Source of the DNA: Hymenochaete sp. R1
Taxonomy: Eukaryota > Basidiomycota > Agaricomycetes > Hymenochaetales > Hymenochaetaceae
DNA: 64,000 nucleotides
Reading direction: 5' to 3'
Assembly (NCBI GenBank): GCA_019400425.1
Contig: JAFREE010000062.1
Coordinates: forward strand, 62,001-126,000
The translations under genes were made by a program, and so were the position numbers. Below the pieces are notes generated by a model. It did no database searches, had not been told where the DNA came from, and saw only the letters and a program-made list of their open reading frames with translations. This document shows positions 20,735 through 31,930 of this stretch, in pieces. Every line of letters starts with the position of its first letter. Position 1 is the stretch's first letter.

Positions 20735-22730
20735 ATGATCAAAGACTCTCAAAACATAGAAGAAGCTACCACTGCTGTTGATACGGTTCCGTAAGTTAGT
20801 TGGTTTTAGGTGAACTTGATTGAGAGAAATGACGACGACCGAATGTTTCAGGACATCTGCCCGACCAGACGACAAAGCTCGTCGATACGACCGTCAGCTA
20901 CGGTGAGCGATGAGAGCGTCAGCCTAAACAACGTGTTGACATGCACATAGCCTTTGGGCAGCTTCGGGCCAGCAAGCTCTGGAATCTGCTCGAGTCCTTG
21001 TCATTTCCGCTTCCGCCACATCTACTTCCATCCTAAAGAACCTCGTTCTACCCGGTGTTGGTCATTTCACTATTCTCGATCCCGGGACAGTCTCTCAGGA
21101 AGATGCTGGGAACAACTTTTTCTTTGAGGGTCCGGATAGCATTGGCAAAAATCGGGCTGAGGAGGCGGTCAGGCTGCTTCTTGAGATGAACGATGGCGTA
21201 GATGGCGTTGCGGATACGGGCGTATGTGGATGATATTCTTTCCTGTTGAAGGACGCATAATACTGACGTGCTTGTCAGAGTCTCGATGAACGTCTTTCGG
21301 ACATCAAATACCTTAACTCATTCAACCTCATCATAGCACATAACCTTCCTGCACCACAACAAGACTCTTTGGCCAACGCCCTTTGGACCAATCCCTCCCT
21401 GCCGTCCCTCGTCACGGTCCGTTCTGCCGGTTTCCTAGCCGAGTTTCATATTCAACTACATGAACACTTGATCGTGGATTCTCACACAGAAGCGGCGCCT
21501 TCATTGCGGATAGATAAACCATTTCCTGCCTTGATGGAATATGCACGCTCTCTCGATCTTGATAATATGAATCTGACCGACCACGCGCATATCCCGTATG
21601 TTATTATTCTCGTGCGAGCACTTGATGATTGGAAGAAAGCGGTACGTTTTAGGCGCATACACTCTACCTTGAAAACAGACGGTAACTGAGTATGATGATT
21701 CATTGCAGCACGATGGAAAAGTCCCCCGATCTATCGATGAACGCAAAGAATTTAAGTCTTTCATTGGGTCGATGAAGCGTAAGTTTGATGAAGAAAACTT
21801 CGACGAGGCCCTCTCGCAAGCATACCGTGCGTTGTCGGATACCAAAGTACCCTTTGACATTGCCGAGCTCTTCTCCGATCCCGTTCTCGCTTCCCCCTTG
21901 ACTCCCACCACACCACTCTTCTTCCACCTTCTCGACGCTCTCAGAGCTTTTACAGAACAAGCGCCTTTCACCCTGCCTTTGAGCGCCTCGCTTCCTGATA
22001 TGAAAGCTGACACAAAAAGCTACGTTCATTTGCAAAACTTGTATAAGGAGCAGGCGAAGCAAGAAAGGGAGGTGTTTACTGGTATATTGAGGGAACGGAC
22101 GAAGAAAGTGGGCTTGGAGGAGGTTCCAGAGGAAGTGATAGACGAGTTTGTGAAGCACACGCATGCATTGAGGATCGTGAGAGGGAGGAGTTGGACTTCG
22201 TTCGATAAAGAGGCCAACGCACAGGGTATGCCTTCATTGTTGCTTTATAACCCATTATTCTCAATTTCACTTAATTACTTTCAGCGGAACTTCTCGCAGG
22301 AGAAGATTCTGCCAGATCGGTTGCTACGCACCTTGCTCTCTCTGCCCTGTCGCATCTTCTTGCAAAGAACCCAAGCGGACAGGAACAAGCACCTACTGAG
22401 GAACAGATTACTGCACATATCAAGACATTGCTTCCAGAAGGTACAGAGCTCCCCGGAGCAGTCAACATTGCCGTCGGAGAAGTGTGCGTTCTTTATCTCG
22501 GGTCATCTTCTATTTCTATTCTTACTTCGATCCCGATATCGTTGAACGAAATTGACGAGAGACTTTCTTTTAGAGCACGGACGCCGACTGCCGATCTTCC
22601 CAACACAGCTGCTTTCCTTGGTGGACTCGTTGCACAAGAAGCGATCAAAGTGATAACGAAGCAATACGTACCGGTCAGTGGAGTGTGTGTTGTAGACCTG
22701 ATCGGCAGTTGGACAGGTATTATCCCTTAA
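20735..22730 (+). CDS. ula1: NEDD8-activating enzyme E1 regulatory subunit (Ula1/APPBP1)
   Basis: Seven exons: 20735-20790, 20852-20902, 20951-21221, 21279-21641, 21709-22225, 22285-22483, 22574-22730; 537 aa. Ula1 pairs with Uba3 to adenylate NEDD8 (Rub1) and pass it to Ubc12, the first step of cullin neddylation. Family features are [21 protein letters not shown] near the start, the Rossmann-type [22 protein letters not shown], the NNFFFEG loop, and a C-terminal block [19 protein letters not shown]. It has no catalytic Cys motif of its own, as expected for the regulatory half. The sixth intron (22484-22573) is 90 bp and open in frame; the splice is preferred because it joins GEV to [10 protein letters not shown] as in relatives. 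Confidence 0.95.
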
Positions 22731-23832
22731 ATGCTCGTGCTGACATTTGAAGAGTGTATGGTGACCTTCGCTAATGGTCGTATGTGAACGAAATGCAATG
22801 TATCACTGGGATTTAACATATAGATAGGCGCTGAAGTTGTACCAATTAAGCGGAGTTGAATATTTGTAGGAGATGAAGAAAAATTCAAACTGGAACTTAT
22901 TTGATTAAACTTTCTTACTCGAAGGGGCTGGCTTGGATTCGCGAGTAAAGGTCAACAGTAGCAAGAAAGATAAAGGTAAGTAAATGTAACTTCCTGGTAG
23001 CCCTACTAGAGAAGTTTCACTTGTCTAATGTAAAGTACAAGGCGTCCTCAAATTTGAAAAGTCATATTTACGATGTACATTTCAGAAGAGGGTGTATGCC
23101 GAAGCTCGGGTTCAGAAAAAGACGGTCGTTCTTGCGTTTTCCTCAGTGATACACATCTAAATCTTATTAGGACAGTGAGGCAGCCTGAATGAGGGTGTGT
23201 CGCATAATTCTCTTTGAGACGGGCGATTCAGACTACCTAGGTCGACGAGTTTGCATCTGACGAAAAGGGTAGTGAACGCCTCTTACGTCGGTTATCGGTT
23301 TGCAACTGCATAAGTGTGCTTGAGGATATCGTTCTACGTCTAGGACCTGATTCCTAGCAGGGGTCGATAAGCAAGACTTTTTATTACACCGTCTGGGAAG
23401 AGAAGCGCCAATATTATTCAGGCAAAGTGGTAAAAGTTTTGAACGCACACTTAATCAGATCAAGCCTTGATAAAATACTGTATCTTTGCATGTCAGTATA
23501 ATGATAACTAAGCTGATTTAGCACCTATGCTTTTTCGGTGGAAGTCTAGCTGGATTCAAGGAGGCAAGTTTTCATTCGTAGTCCCGCGGAACAAACAAGA
23601 TTGATTGGCAATTGATTTTCCTCCGCTTATCACGTCTTTGTTGACTTTGCGTTTTAAAACTTGCGAAGGTGGATTCTCAGTGTTCATTTTCTATCCAATT
23701 CGTACGAGAACGTTGACGTGTCAAAATTTGCGATCAGGATCCCCCTCCTCCTACAAGGATAATTATCACATGCATTGTTAGATTGAACAGGACCCTGTCG
23801 TCCGTACAATTTGTCCCATTCTATTTCTGATC
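22731..23832. repeat. Spacer with a partial copy of the left-end repeat
   Basis: No gene is seen between the convergent ends of ula1 and ndc1. About 23240-23430 aligns with 2755-2960: shared pieces are AAAAGGGTA, TTTGCA-CTGCAT and GAGGATATCGTT, followed by GTCTAG and CTGATTC. This is a third, partial copy of the degenerate repeat at the left end. The rest is AT-rich 3' flank. Confidence 0.5.
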
Positions 23833-26502
23833 CTATGCCCCATAATCAGCGAACTTCTGTAACTGACTCGCTATACGAGTTGGGAACCGGAACTTCGAAA
23901 GGCGGTCCCCAAACGTGTTGACGATGAGCCCGATTCCGGTTCGGAGTGCTATTGGAAGATCTATTCATACCAAAGAAAACCTTGAGCACAAAGGGAAAAA
24001 AAGACGAACCTGAAGCCAAACCATCTACCCATTCACCTGCGAGAGCAACCTCGTTTGCGTACAGTTCTTTTGGTATTGGAGGTTCAGGATTCTATAACGC
24101 ACCACACGCAAACAAGGCACCCGTCAGCATTAGAACGATACAACCCATTTTATGATCGTGACTCTGACTACTTACTGCAGCCAGCGCGGCCAATTCAGCT
24201 TGGTACGCGTCGATAGCTATCAAGAAGCTTACAAGTGCTTCTAGCACGCGTGGGATATCTCGTTGGACGTGGCCGAATGCGTCTTCCTGTAACGAGTTCG
24301 CTACGAGGTGCGACAAAACTTTTCAAAAATGAAACAAAACATATTCATCAGTAAAGAAAAGAAGTAAGTGATGTAAAAATCTAGCTCACTCTCGACTATC
24401 ATAATGTCCAGCTCTCGATGTGGTAGATAAACCATCGCCGCTTTGTTTACCCTCTCCCTAGACCACCAGACAGATAGCTCCTTCAGGTGCCTCTCGAGTG
24501 TAGGCGATCCAATCCGCTTCAATACGTGAGCCGCAACTGAGGAAGCATCTACCTGGATCCAATTTTCTGCGGAGATCTTTAGCTGGAGTCTGTCCCTCAC
24601 GGCGCTCAGCTCAGATGGGAGTTTTGAAGGGCTCGGGATATTGTCTTTGGCGAGAATGCCTGTAAGCGGTCCATCCGAAGCGAACGTGTCCGCAAGTCTA
24701 TTAAGAGGCGTATTTTGTGGTACACGATAGATGTTTTCTCGTCGTACGGGCGTGTGAGGTACCATAACTGGTTTAGTCGTTATTGGCGCGGGGGCAGGCG
24801 CTTGAGGGAGTAAGATTAACGTCAAACATCTTTCCTTTCACTGACTTTCGACAACTCACGTGTTGGCTTGGGTGGCACATTACCCTTCATACTGAAGAGC
24901 TGATAGTCGCGGCCTAGCAATTCGAGACAGCGGCGGACTACAGAAGCCCATAGGGTAGGGTTGTGCTTAGTGTCACAAAAAAGAGCGGACCGCTTGTTTG
25001 AGGTTCCTGCATCTTGTAAAGTCGCAAGGAGCGCTAATTCGTGAAGGGCATGGAGCTGGGAGAGATAGTTTAGTCATTTCAATACTCCATGGGGGTGATG
25101 GGCTTATTATTACCTGGATATATGTATCCTCCGAATTTATACCTGCCGCAAGAGTGAGACTCGAGTCTTTGGACGCAGCCGAGGCTTCCAAGGGCTAAAT
25201 AAGAATCGATGTTTATTTGGTAACATTTCCTTAACAATAATTTTTTATACCCACAAGACCAAAGACAACGTCAAACATTGTCGAAGCCGAATCCCAACAG
25301 AGCAGTGTTGACAAAACGACGAAGAATGCGCGGACAACGACGTCCACATTGTTCCAGAGGTGCGTGACAGTAGACGTGGGCCGTAAAAAATGAGCCATAA
25401 AGGGTCTGCGATATTTCGGCAGATTATGGTAAACAGGTCGAAACAAATAAGAGTTAGCGGGATATACAAGTCGGCGACGAAAAAATGTCCAGCTGTATAA
25501 AATTGAACACATACCGTAGCAAAGAGTGCACAATAGGCACCCGATATATTAATGGTAAAATAAATGCGTCAAGGCCCCCAAAGGCAACAAGAGACAGCAA
25601 AGTTGATACGATCGACAGCACGGTCACCGACAGAGCAGAGATAAAAATGGAGGGAAGAGTAATCGACCAAAGCTGATGACGACGTCAGAAGGGACATCAG
25701 TAAGAACAAAAGCTTAGAGGACGTACTTCGCCTTCTCTGCCCCAACGAACCAAAAATCTGGACTTGAGGACGTCACGTAGCCAGTATACATCTGCTGCGA
25801 TGACCTGCGAGAAGAAGAGGTAGATGAATCTTCCATTGAGATGCAAAGGATGCTTTCTAGACAATACAATCGAAAATCGGTGAGTACAAAAATAATCAGC
25901 TATATCTTTTACTCACTTAGAGCCTGCCCACAGGCCTAGTCTAGGGTCTCCTGAATTCAAGAGGCTGGTCCCAATTGAGTAAATTGTGGCGAGAAAAACA
26001 GAAGAAAGGAGAAGTGATGGAAGGTATATGTGATAACGCCTATCCTTTGAATTTTTGAGGACCGTATCCCGTGGAGAAATGGATGGGGAACCAGTTGCTG
26101 GATTTCCAGTAATGATAGTCAATGAATTGTGTCAGACCAATATGCAGATCAAAACCGACCTTGAATATTTGCTTTCCGGAGTAAAGCAACGGGAAGCGCA
26201 GTCGACGACCACCATAACCCAGCAAAGACGATCGTAGCCGGAGAAAGGCAATTCGTCAATAACCCCAAGAGGCCCATATTCTCCATCCCACCCAGCTCCC
26301 AAGACGTATAAAGTACCGATACCGCCCACGATACACCAGCAGACGTTAACAAGACATTATAAACGAATTTCCGGCCAAGAATGGATTTCGCAAGGGGTTC
26401 GTATGTGGACGATGCGGATGGTAAGGTCGGGGCTGCTCTCGACGCTAACGAGGACGGCAAAGCGGTGACCGGTACTGTCGACGACCTCTGCTGCATAGCC
26501 AT
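23833..26502 (-). CDS. ndc1: Nucleoporin Ndc1
   Basis: Eleven exons from ATG 26502: 26502-26160, 26097-25917, 25856-25727, 25672-25515, 25405-25255, 25194-25114, 25055-24860, 24800-24390, 24318-24176, 24091-24037, 23960-23833; 658 aa. Ndc1 is the membrane anchor of the nuclear pore complex and is also needed for spindle pole body insertion. The first half has about six hydrophobic segments, among them FVYNVLLTSAGVSWAVSVLY, LPSLLLSSVFLATIYSIG and LPSIFISALSVTVLSIVSTL. The soluble half carries family-like helices: LHALHELALLATL, DIMIVEILSHLVANSLQED and HVQRDIPRVLEALVSFLIA, ending with GLIVNTFGDRLSKFRFP. One donor is GTGGGT (intron 25254-25195) and one is GTCGGT (26159-26098); both are needed to keep the frame. 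Confidence 0.9.
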
Positions 26503-27444
26503 TCTGAAGGGCCCTGCGAGCCGCACAAAGCGCGTCAATGACTCTGAGCAGTTTAGGATGACGACGGTGAGAGGTTGAAAGAAGGAGCGTCTACTTCTCG
26601 CCCTTCAGCTTCACGCGTCTCGAATTTGCGCGTTTCAAGACACAAATTGTCACGTGCCACAGGAAGCAAAGCGTGAGAAAGTTACCCACTCACCAAAATT
26701 TTTTGAGGCCATGGCTCGCTCACTTACCGCCTGCTCTTCAGCATCGTCTCAAGCTCGAAACGACGACTCGGTCGATCCGGCATCTGAACTTAAAGTTGGA
26801 ATTATTTATCTCTAAGCTTGTTCCCGTTTTTCTGCGTGTTCCAGAGAGTAGAATTGCGAAAGAGCAAGTCTCACGACCCTCGACTTCGACTACTACTTGC
26901 TACGCGCTCCTAACCGAATGAGAAGTTCCGTCTAGTTTTGCCATAACCCGATCTTCATAATCCTGATGATGCATTACGAACGCCGTGTGCACTCCGAACA
27001 AATACCGTCTTCTATTGTGCTTACTCAATGCAATGCATCTTTGGCCTGGTTCTCAGGTATGTCGAGTCATGGTGTATACAAATCTTCTCGAGATTCTGAT
27101 TATTCTGTGATGCATTGAAAAGCAAGTTTCGGAGTGGAAGCCGCGCTCATACTAATGTACTAATGTTCTTAATTCCGGATGCTTAGTGATGGTAGGTGCT
27201 AACTGCGATGCGGGGTCGGTCATGTCTTCGTTGCTCTATCGTCATAGGGGTTGCTGAGCACACCATTCGTTCTCAGATTGACTTAGTCATCCTACCTACA
27301 CCTTCACCGCCGGTCCCCACGCCCACGCATATATTCACGTTTCTTATAAAGGCCACGACATTCTCATACTTCAGGAACACAACGACCCCGACAAGATTTC
27401 AAGGTACTCTCGAGCTAAAGTCATTTCAACTATCTGAGACAATC
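26503..27444. other. Spacer between ndc1 and the CmcJ-like gene
   Basis: Divergent upstream regions of the two neighbours. No coding structure is visible; a frame from 27196 simply runs into the first exon of the next gene. Confidence 0.5.
27345..27350 (+). promoter_or_regulatory. TATA box of the CmcJ/AsaB-like gene
   Basis: TATAAA in the context TTCTTATAAAGG, about 95-100 bases upstream of ATG 27445. The position and sequence suit a core promoter. Assigned by motif only. Confidence 0.5.
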
Positions 27445-28428
27445 ATGTCCGCCACCGCGACGATCACTGTTACTGAAACCACTCCGGTGAAAGACACGGT
27501 CACCACCAACCTTCTCTACTCTCTACCCACCGCCGACGGCTCCAAGCCATACCAGTACATCAACGCCGACCCAAAGACAGGCCTCCGCGGGCGGAACTAC
27601 GAGCAGAAGTTTGAAACCGTACAAATAGAGAACATCCGCGGAAAAGAGAACACCGTCTCGCTCGATACGGCTGGATATCAATTCTTCCACTCGCCAGCGA
27701 AGCATTCGAGCTTTTCGAACGATGAGGAAGTCCAGAAGGAGTACTACCCCGAGAGCATCGAGTTGTTGAAGAAGTTGACGGGAGCGAGTCGGGTCGTGCT
27801 CTTTGATCACAGTGCGTATTGTTACGCATTCAAGTTTAGCATATCTTTGCTTAGTCAATCACTGTCCTATAGCCATCCGCCGTCGTCGCCCTGGTGAAGC
27901 GGACGACTCTCCCCAGAAACGCCAGCCCGTGCAAGGCGTGCACGTCGACCAGACGCACGCCGCCTCAGTCGCACGCGTGCGCCGTCACCTTCCAGCCGAA
28001 GACGTAGACGCCCTGCTTTCCAAACGTTTCCAGATTATCAACCTCTGGCGCCCGATTGGCAAACCCGCCTTGGACCACCCGCTCGCACTGTGCGACTACC
28101 GTAGCGTGGACCCGAAGACGGACTTGTTGCCGACGGATTTGAGGTACCCGGACAGCGTTGGGGAGACGATGGGCGTAAAATACAACCCTTCGCACAAGTG
28201 GAAATATGTGAGAGGGATGACGCCAGAGGAGATTGTGCTTATCAAGTGGTATGTGATTATTTTAGTGTTTGGGTATGAAGGCCAATAATTGACATGGTAT
28301 TTAGCTTCGATTCTCAGGGAGGTGTAGCGGCTTGCACGCCTCACACGGCATTTGTGGATCCTTCGACGCCTCCAGATGCACCACTTCGCGAATCCATCGA
28401 GCTCCGCGCGCTCGTCTTCTACGATTGA
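27445..28428 (+). CDS. CmcJ/AsaB-type hydroxylase/desaturase family protein
   Basis: Exons 27445-27811, 27873-28248, 28305-28428; 288 aa. The family (AsaB, NvfI, 'methyltransferase CmcJ' in many annotations) consists of small Fe(II)/2-oxoglutarate-type oxidoreductases, often in secondary metabolism but widespread as single genes in basidiomycetes. Visible family blocks are VLFDHTIRRRRPGE, VHVDQTHAASVARVRRHLP, RFQIINLWRPIGKPALDHPLALCD, YNPSHKWKYVRGMTPEE and, across the last splice, CFDSQGG...CTPHTAFVDP and RESIELRALVFYD. The His/Asp of VHVDQT and a later His are the likely metal ligands. No biosynthetic cluster surrounds it, so its substrate cannot be guessed. No signal peptide. Confidence 0.85.
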
Positions 28429-29055
28429 GGTGCCTGATAGAGTCCTCAAGGCGGACTTAATATTTCTCAGTGAACGGCTTTGTTGCAACATGGAATAAGA
28501 AGGGGATGCCGTCGGGAATCTGTCCATGTGCCCTATAAATGATAGTTTGGCATTGGTGTGTATTATATACTATAAATGAGTAATGACTGTGAACCGCCTC
28601 GTATGAAACAATTGCGAATCCGAGTTCAAATTTGAACCTAATCCCCAAACCGTACGACATGAAATAGCTAAGATGGTAGCGATAATAGAGAGATAATCCC
28701 GTCATTTTGGATGTCGTCTCTCAACCTGGGAAGGTGACTTGTTGTTCTTATCTAATATCCATGACGGTGTGAGCAGTCGTACCGTATTCAGAACGCTACG
28801 GCAAAAAATAACCGAGGCGTTCCAGAAACTATATGACCTTTAGTACTCGAAAATTATGTTCATTTCAATAGTAAATTAAGATCTGGGAACCTGCACTCGA
28901 CGATGATTAGCGTTCAATGCGAGCTCGCGGTGAGCGCATGTGAAAAGAGGCGCGCGTACCTGTGTGGTACTCGGCGTCTCGACACTTGCCATCTCGGTAG
29001 TTGATTGAAGCTGACCTCGCTCGTAGCCCGCACCTTGTTCCGCCCATTCACCACC
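28429..29055. other. Spacer, no gene seen
   Basis: AT-rich 3' flank of the CmcJ-like gene and the upstream region of pex19. A frame open through 29005 precedes the pex19 ATG but has no family match before the MAPPITTTHDED start. Confidence 0.45.
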
Positions 29056-30334
29056 ATGGCGCCTCCTATAACGACAACACACGACGAAGACGTTGATGAC
29101 CTCGATGGTACGTCGATGATAATAGATGAGGCGCTTCTGTTTCTGAAAGAAATCAATACTACAGATATTCTCGATCAATTCGACGAAGGCACCTCTAAAT
29201 ACGCACCTGGGCTGCCACACCCGAAAGCCAACGTACCGCCCACCTCATCATCAACGAAACCATCCATTCCCTCACAACAGAAGCCGGGAAAGCCTGCTTC
29301 GAAAATTTCGACCGCCTCAGAAGATGTTCTCCCAGAAGATCTAGCCAAAGAGCTTGCGGCGGGGATGGAAGACCTCATGCGCGAGCTCCAAGGCCAGACT
29401 CCGGACTCAGGCCCTTCCACACAACCCCACAACACCTCGGATAATTCGGAGGAGGCACGGAAACGGAGGGAGGCATGGGAGAAGATGTTGGCGGATGGGA
29501 TGAATGGTAGGAGCGTGGATGAGCTTTTGGAGCGAGAGGGGAGGGAAAAGGTGGGCGTGGAGAGAGGTACTGGGCAGGCTTCGGGTTCAGGCTCGACGGG
29601 TAGATCGAGCACGGAAGATAGGTTCCAGGCAAGCATACTTCAAGCCATGGAGAAATTGAAGACCAGTGATACCAATCTACATGTCCGTCCGTTCCTTTAT
29701 CCAAGGACGAAGTCACTCGTACTAACCTCTTATTATGGACACTCTCAGTCAGATGCATCCTCCGCTACGAACGCATCTAATGATCCCCTGGAAGCTATAC
29801 TAAATCAGCTTTCTTCCGGGCTGGATGAGACGGGTGACGGGAACGAAGAATTGACAGATATGCTCGAAACGATGATGCAGCAGCTTATGAGTAAGGAGGT
29901 CCTGTATGAACCGCTGAAAGAACTGAACGAGAAGGTGTGCTCATTTACACTTGCCGAAAACGAGGCCTTACTTTCGTACAACTTTACCAGTTCCCAGGCT
30001 ATTTAAAAGATAACAACTCTTCACTATCAGCGGAAGACAAGACAAGGTACCGAAACCAGATGAGCCGCGTCTCGCAGATCATCGCTGTCTTCGAGGATCC
30101 AACGTACAAGGAGGATAACCAGGAGACTGGAGCTAAGATAGTCAACCTCATGAACGAGGTTCGCATATCCTAATTTTCTGTGCACTTTTTTCACAACAAT
30201 GCTAACGCTGTATTGCCTTGTAGATGCAATCCTTTGGATCACCTCCATCGGAGATCATGGGTGCATTACCACCTGGCATGGACTTCAGCGCCGATGGTAT
30301 TCCGAAACTACCAGAAAACTGTATCATTGCTTGA
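29056..30334 (+). CDS. pex19: Peroxisomal membrane protein import receptor Pex19
   Basis: Exons 29056-29107, 29165-29682, 29749-29934, 29991-30158, 30224-30334; 344 aa. Pex19 is the cytosolic chaperone and receptor that delivers peroxisomal membrane proteins to Pex3. After splicing, the N-terminus reads DVDDLDDILDQFDEG, the acidic Pex3-binding motif. The C-terminal cargo domain has LEAILNQLSSGLDE, SKEVLYEPLKELNEKFPGYL and FGSPPSEIMGALPPGMDF. The last four residues, CIIA, form a CaaX box for farnesylation. Introns 1 (57 bp) and 2 (66 bp) are multiples of three and lack stops, but the family alignment supports removing both. The donors of introns 2 and 4 (GTCCGT, GTTCGC) are weak. It is convergent with the peroxiredoxin gene, 259 bases apart. 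Confidence 0.95.
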
Positions 30335-30593
30335 GAACCTGGTATATCTTCACGTGGTTTTGACGTTCCGTATTTCATATGTTTATCTTTATATGCGGAT
30401 GGATGGAGGCGATGAAAACTCGTCTTAATACTGTACGAGTATGGCTCGGCGCACGGGAAGGCTTATTCGATGATAAGTAGGGCGTTATATACCATTTCCT
30501 CTATTTCTATGTACACGAGTAGCGAGATGACCGCCCATTATCCGTTCAGCATCGAAGGACTCTCCCACCCAATCTCAAAAATCAATTTGACCT

Positions 30594-31551
30594 TTACCAA
30601 CCCAACGTATAATTGAGCGTCTCGAGAACAGCTTCTGCACCAGAAACTGTGACACCAGGAGCGGGCTCGACCTGCATATATGCACATACAAAAATGCGTT
30701 ATTAGCAACCCCGATCTCTTTCCACGACGGAATCACGAAAAAGAGAGCCACGTACACCGAGGTATTCAACCTTGAGATCATTAAGAATGAGAGCGTACCG
30801 CGCTGTGCGGATACCGAACCCACGCGCGGACATGTCAGCTGAGAGGCCCAATGAACCAGACCACTTGGCGTCCGTGTCCGAGAGAGTTAGAATCTGCCCG
30901 TATTTGAGTTTCTGTTTGCGATTATAATTTCAAAAGCGAAGAGATAAGGACGAACCTTATCCGTTAGACCCTCCACGCGCCCCCAACCACTCATTACGAA
31001 AGGATCGTTGGCGGCTACAACGGCGACGACGTCGATGCCCTTCGTTTTGATCTCGTTGTAGTATTTGAGGAAACCAGGGAGGTGGTTTGCGTGGCAGGTT
31101 GGCTGATGAGGGGTAATAAAGCGACAATGTGTATGATAGATAGTGATAGAGTGTCAGTTGATGGTGGCTGAGATGGGATGGATGATTTGGAAATGACGTA
31201 CGGTGAATGCTCCTGGGACGGAGACGAGGACTACTTTCTTCCCTTTCCATTCGCTGGTGTTGAGTGTCGTTGCTGTGTAGAATAAGCAACGATTATGAGA
31301 TCCTTTGCATGCAAGGTGTGAATGAAAGGACACGTACGAATGCCACAAGCCAACTATGAGAATACAGCCCAAAGACACGGAACCACCATCGGTGAAAGAA
31401 GGAAGTAGTGATGAGTATAAAAGTAAAAGCTAGCGAGCAGAAACAGTCAAGTGCTCACCCCGTCTGCCAACTCAGGTGTGTACGGCACGTAGCCAAAGGT
31501 ACCCTCCGGAATGGAGTCACCAACCTTGATACTGACGTCGGAAGCAGCCAT
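30594..31551 (-). CDS. Type-II (Ahp1/PMP20-like) peroxiredoxin with a 16-nt exon
   Basis: Exons 31551-31459, 31353-31338, 31272-31202, 31102-30956, 30911-30756, 30671-30594; 186 aa. It reduces hydroperoxides with a catalytic thiol. The peroxidatic Cys is in VPGAFTPTCHANH, split between exons 3 and 4. Other family blocks are DVVAVVAANDPFVMSGWG, LTLSDTDAKWS and, after the last splice, VEYLGVEPAPGVTVSGAEAVL. The second exon is only 16 nt (LACGI) and brings in a Cys at the position of the resolving Cys of yeast Ahp1. Both splice sites of this exon are good (CATAG, GTACGT). The last donor was placed at GGT|GTACGT because the competing CTCG|GTGTAC breaks the frame. There is no clear targeting peptide; the end LGW is not a peroxisomal PTS1. 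Confidence 0.92.
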
Positions 31552-31660
31552 AGTCACTATAAAGTGTTGATTTCGAAATAAATTTGAGCGAAGAAATGTG
31601 AAGAGGGCGTAATAGATAGGACGGGGAGTGTGTGGGAGAAGGCTGAAAGAAAGCAGCAGG

Positions 31661-31668
31661 TATTTATA
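31661..31668 (-). promoter_or_regulatory. TATA box of the peroxiredoxin gene
   Basis: TATAAATA on the minus strand, about 110 bases upstream of ATG 31551. The sequence is a canonical core-promoter element and suits a highly expressed antioxidant gene. Assigned by motif and position only. Confidence 0.5.
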
Positions 31669-31930
31669 CGGATCCGTCGGGCTGGCTATATGCGCACGCG
31701 TCAAAGCGACCCGCGTGCAGTCACGTTACCTCCATCAGTCGACGCGACGCTTGAACATGTCTTTACTCAGCTCAGTCGGCTTTTTATACGATGCTTTGGG
31801 GGAAGTAGGTGCGATGTGTAAGTGGGGCAAATGATCAGACTGGTTCTACTGTATGTAAACAAGGATACAAGCAGTCGGCAGGATGGATATACCCTGCGAG
31901 TGGCTCGACTCGGCTTATCATTTTCATTCC

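Noticed and set aside
27196..27444. Upstream extension of the CmcJ-like gene from an ATG at 27196.
   Set aside because: The added 83 residues cross the TATA box and have no family counterpart; ATG 27445 fits the family.
27445..28428. A secondary-metabolite gene cluster around the CmcJ-like gene.
   Set aside because: Its neighbours (ndc1, pex19) are housekeeping genes, and no synthase, transporter or regulator is nearby.
30756..30760. Donor CTCG|GTGTAC for the fifth exon of the peroxiredoxin.
   Set aside because: It puts the last exon in the wrong frame; GGT|GTACGT keeps VEPAPGVTVSG.
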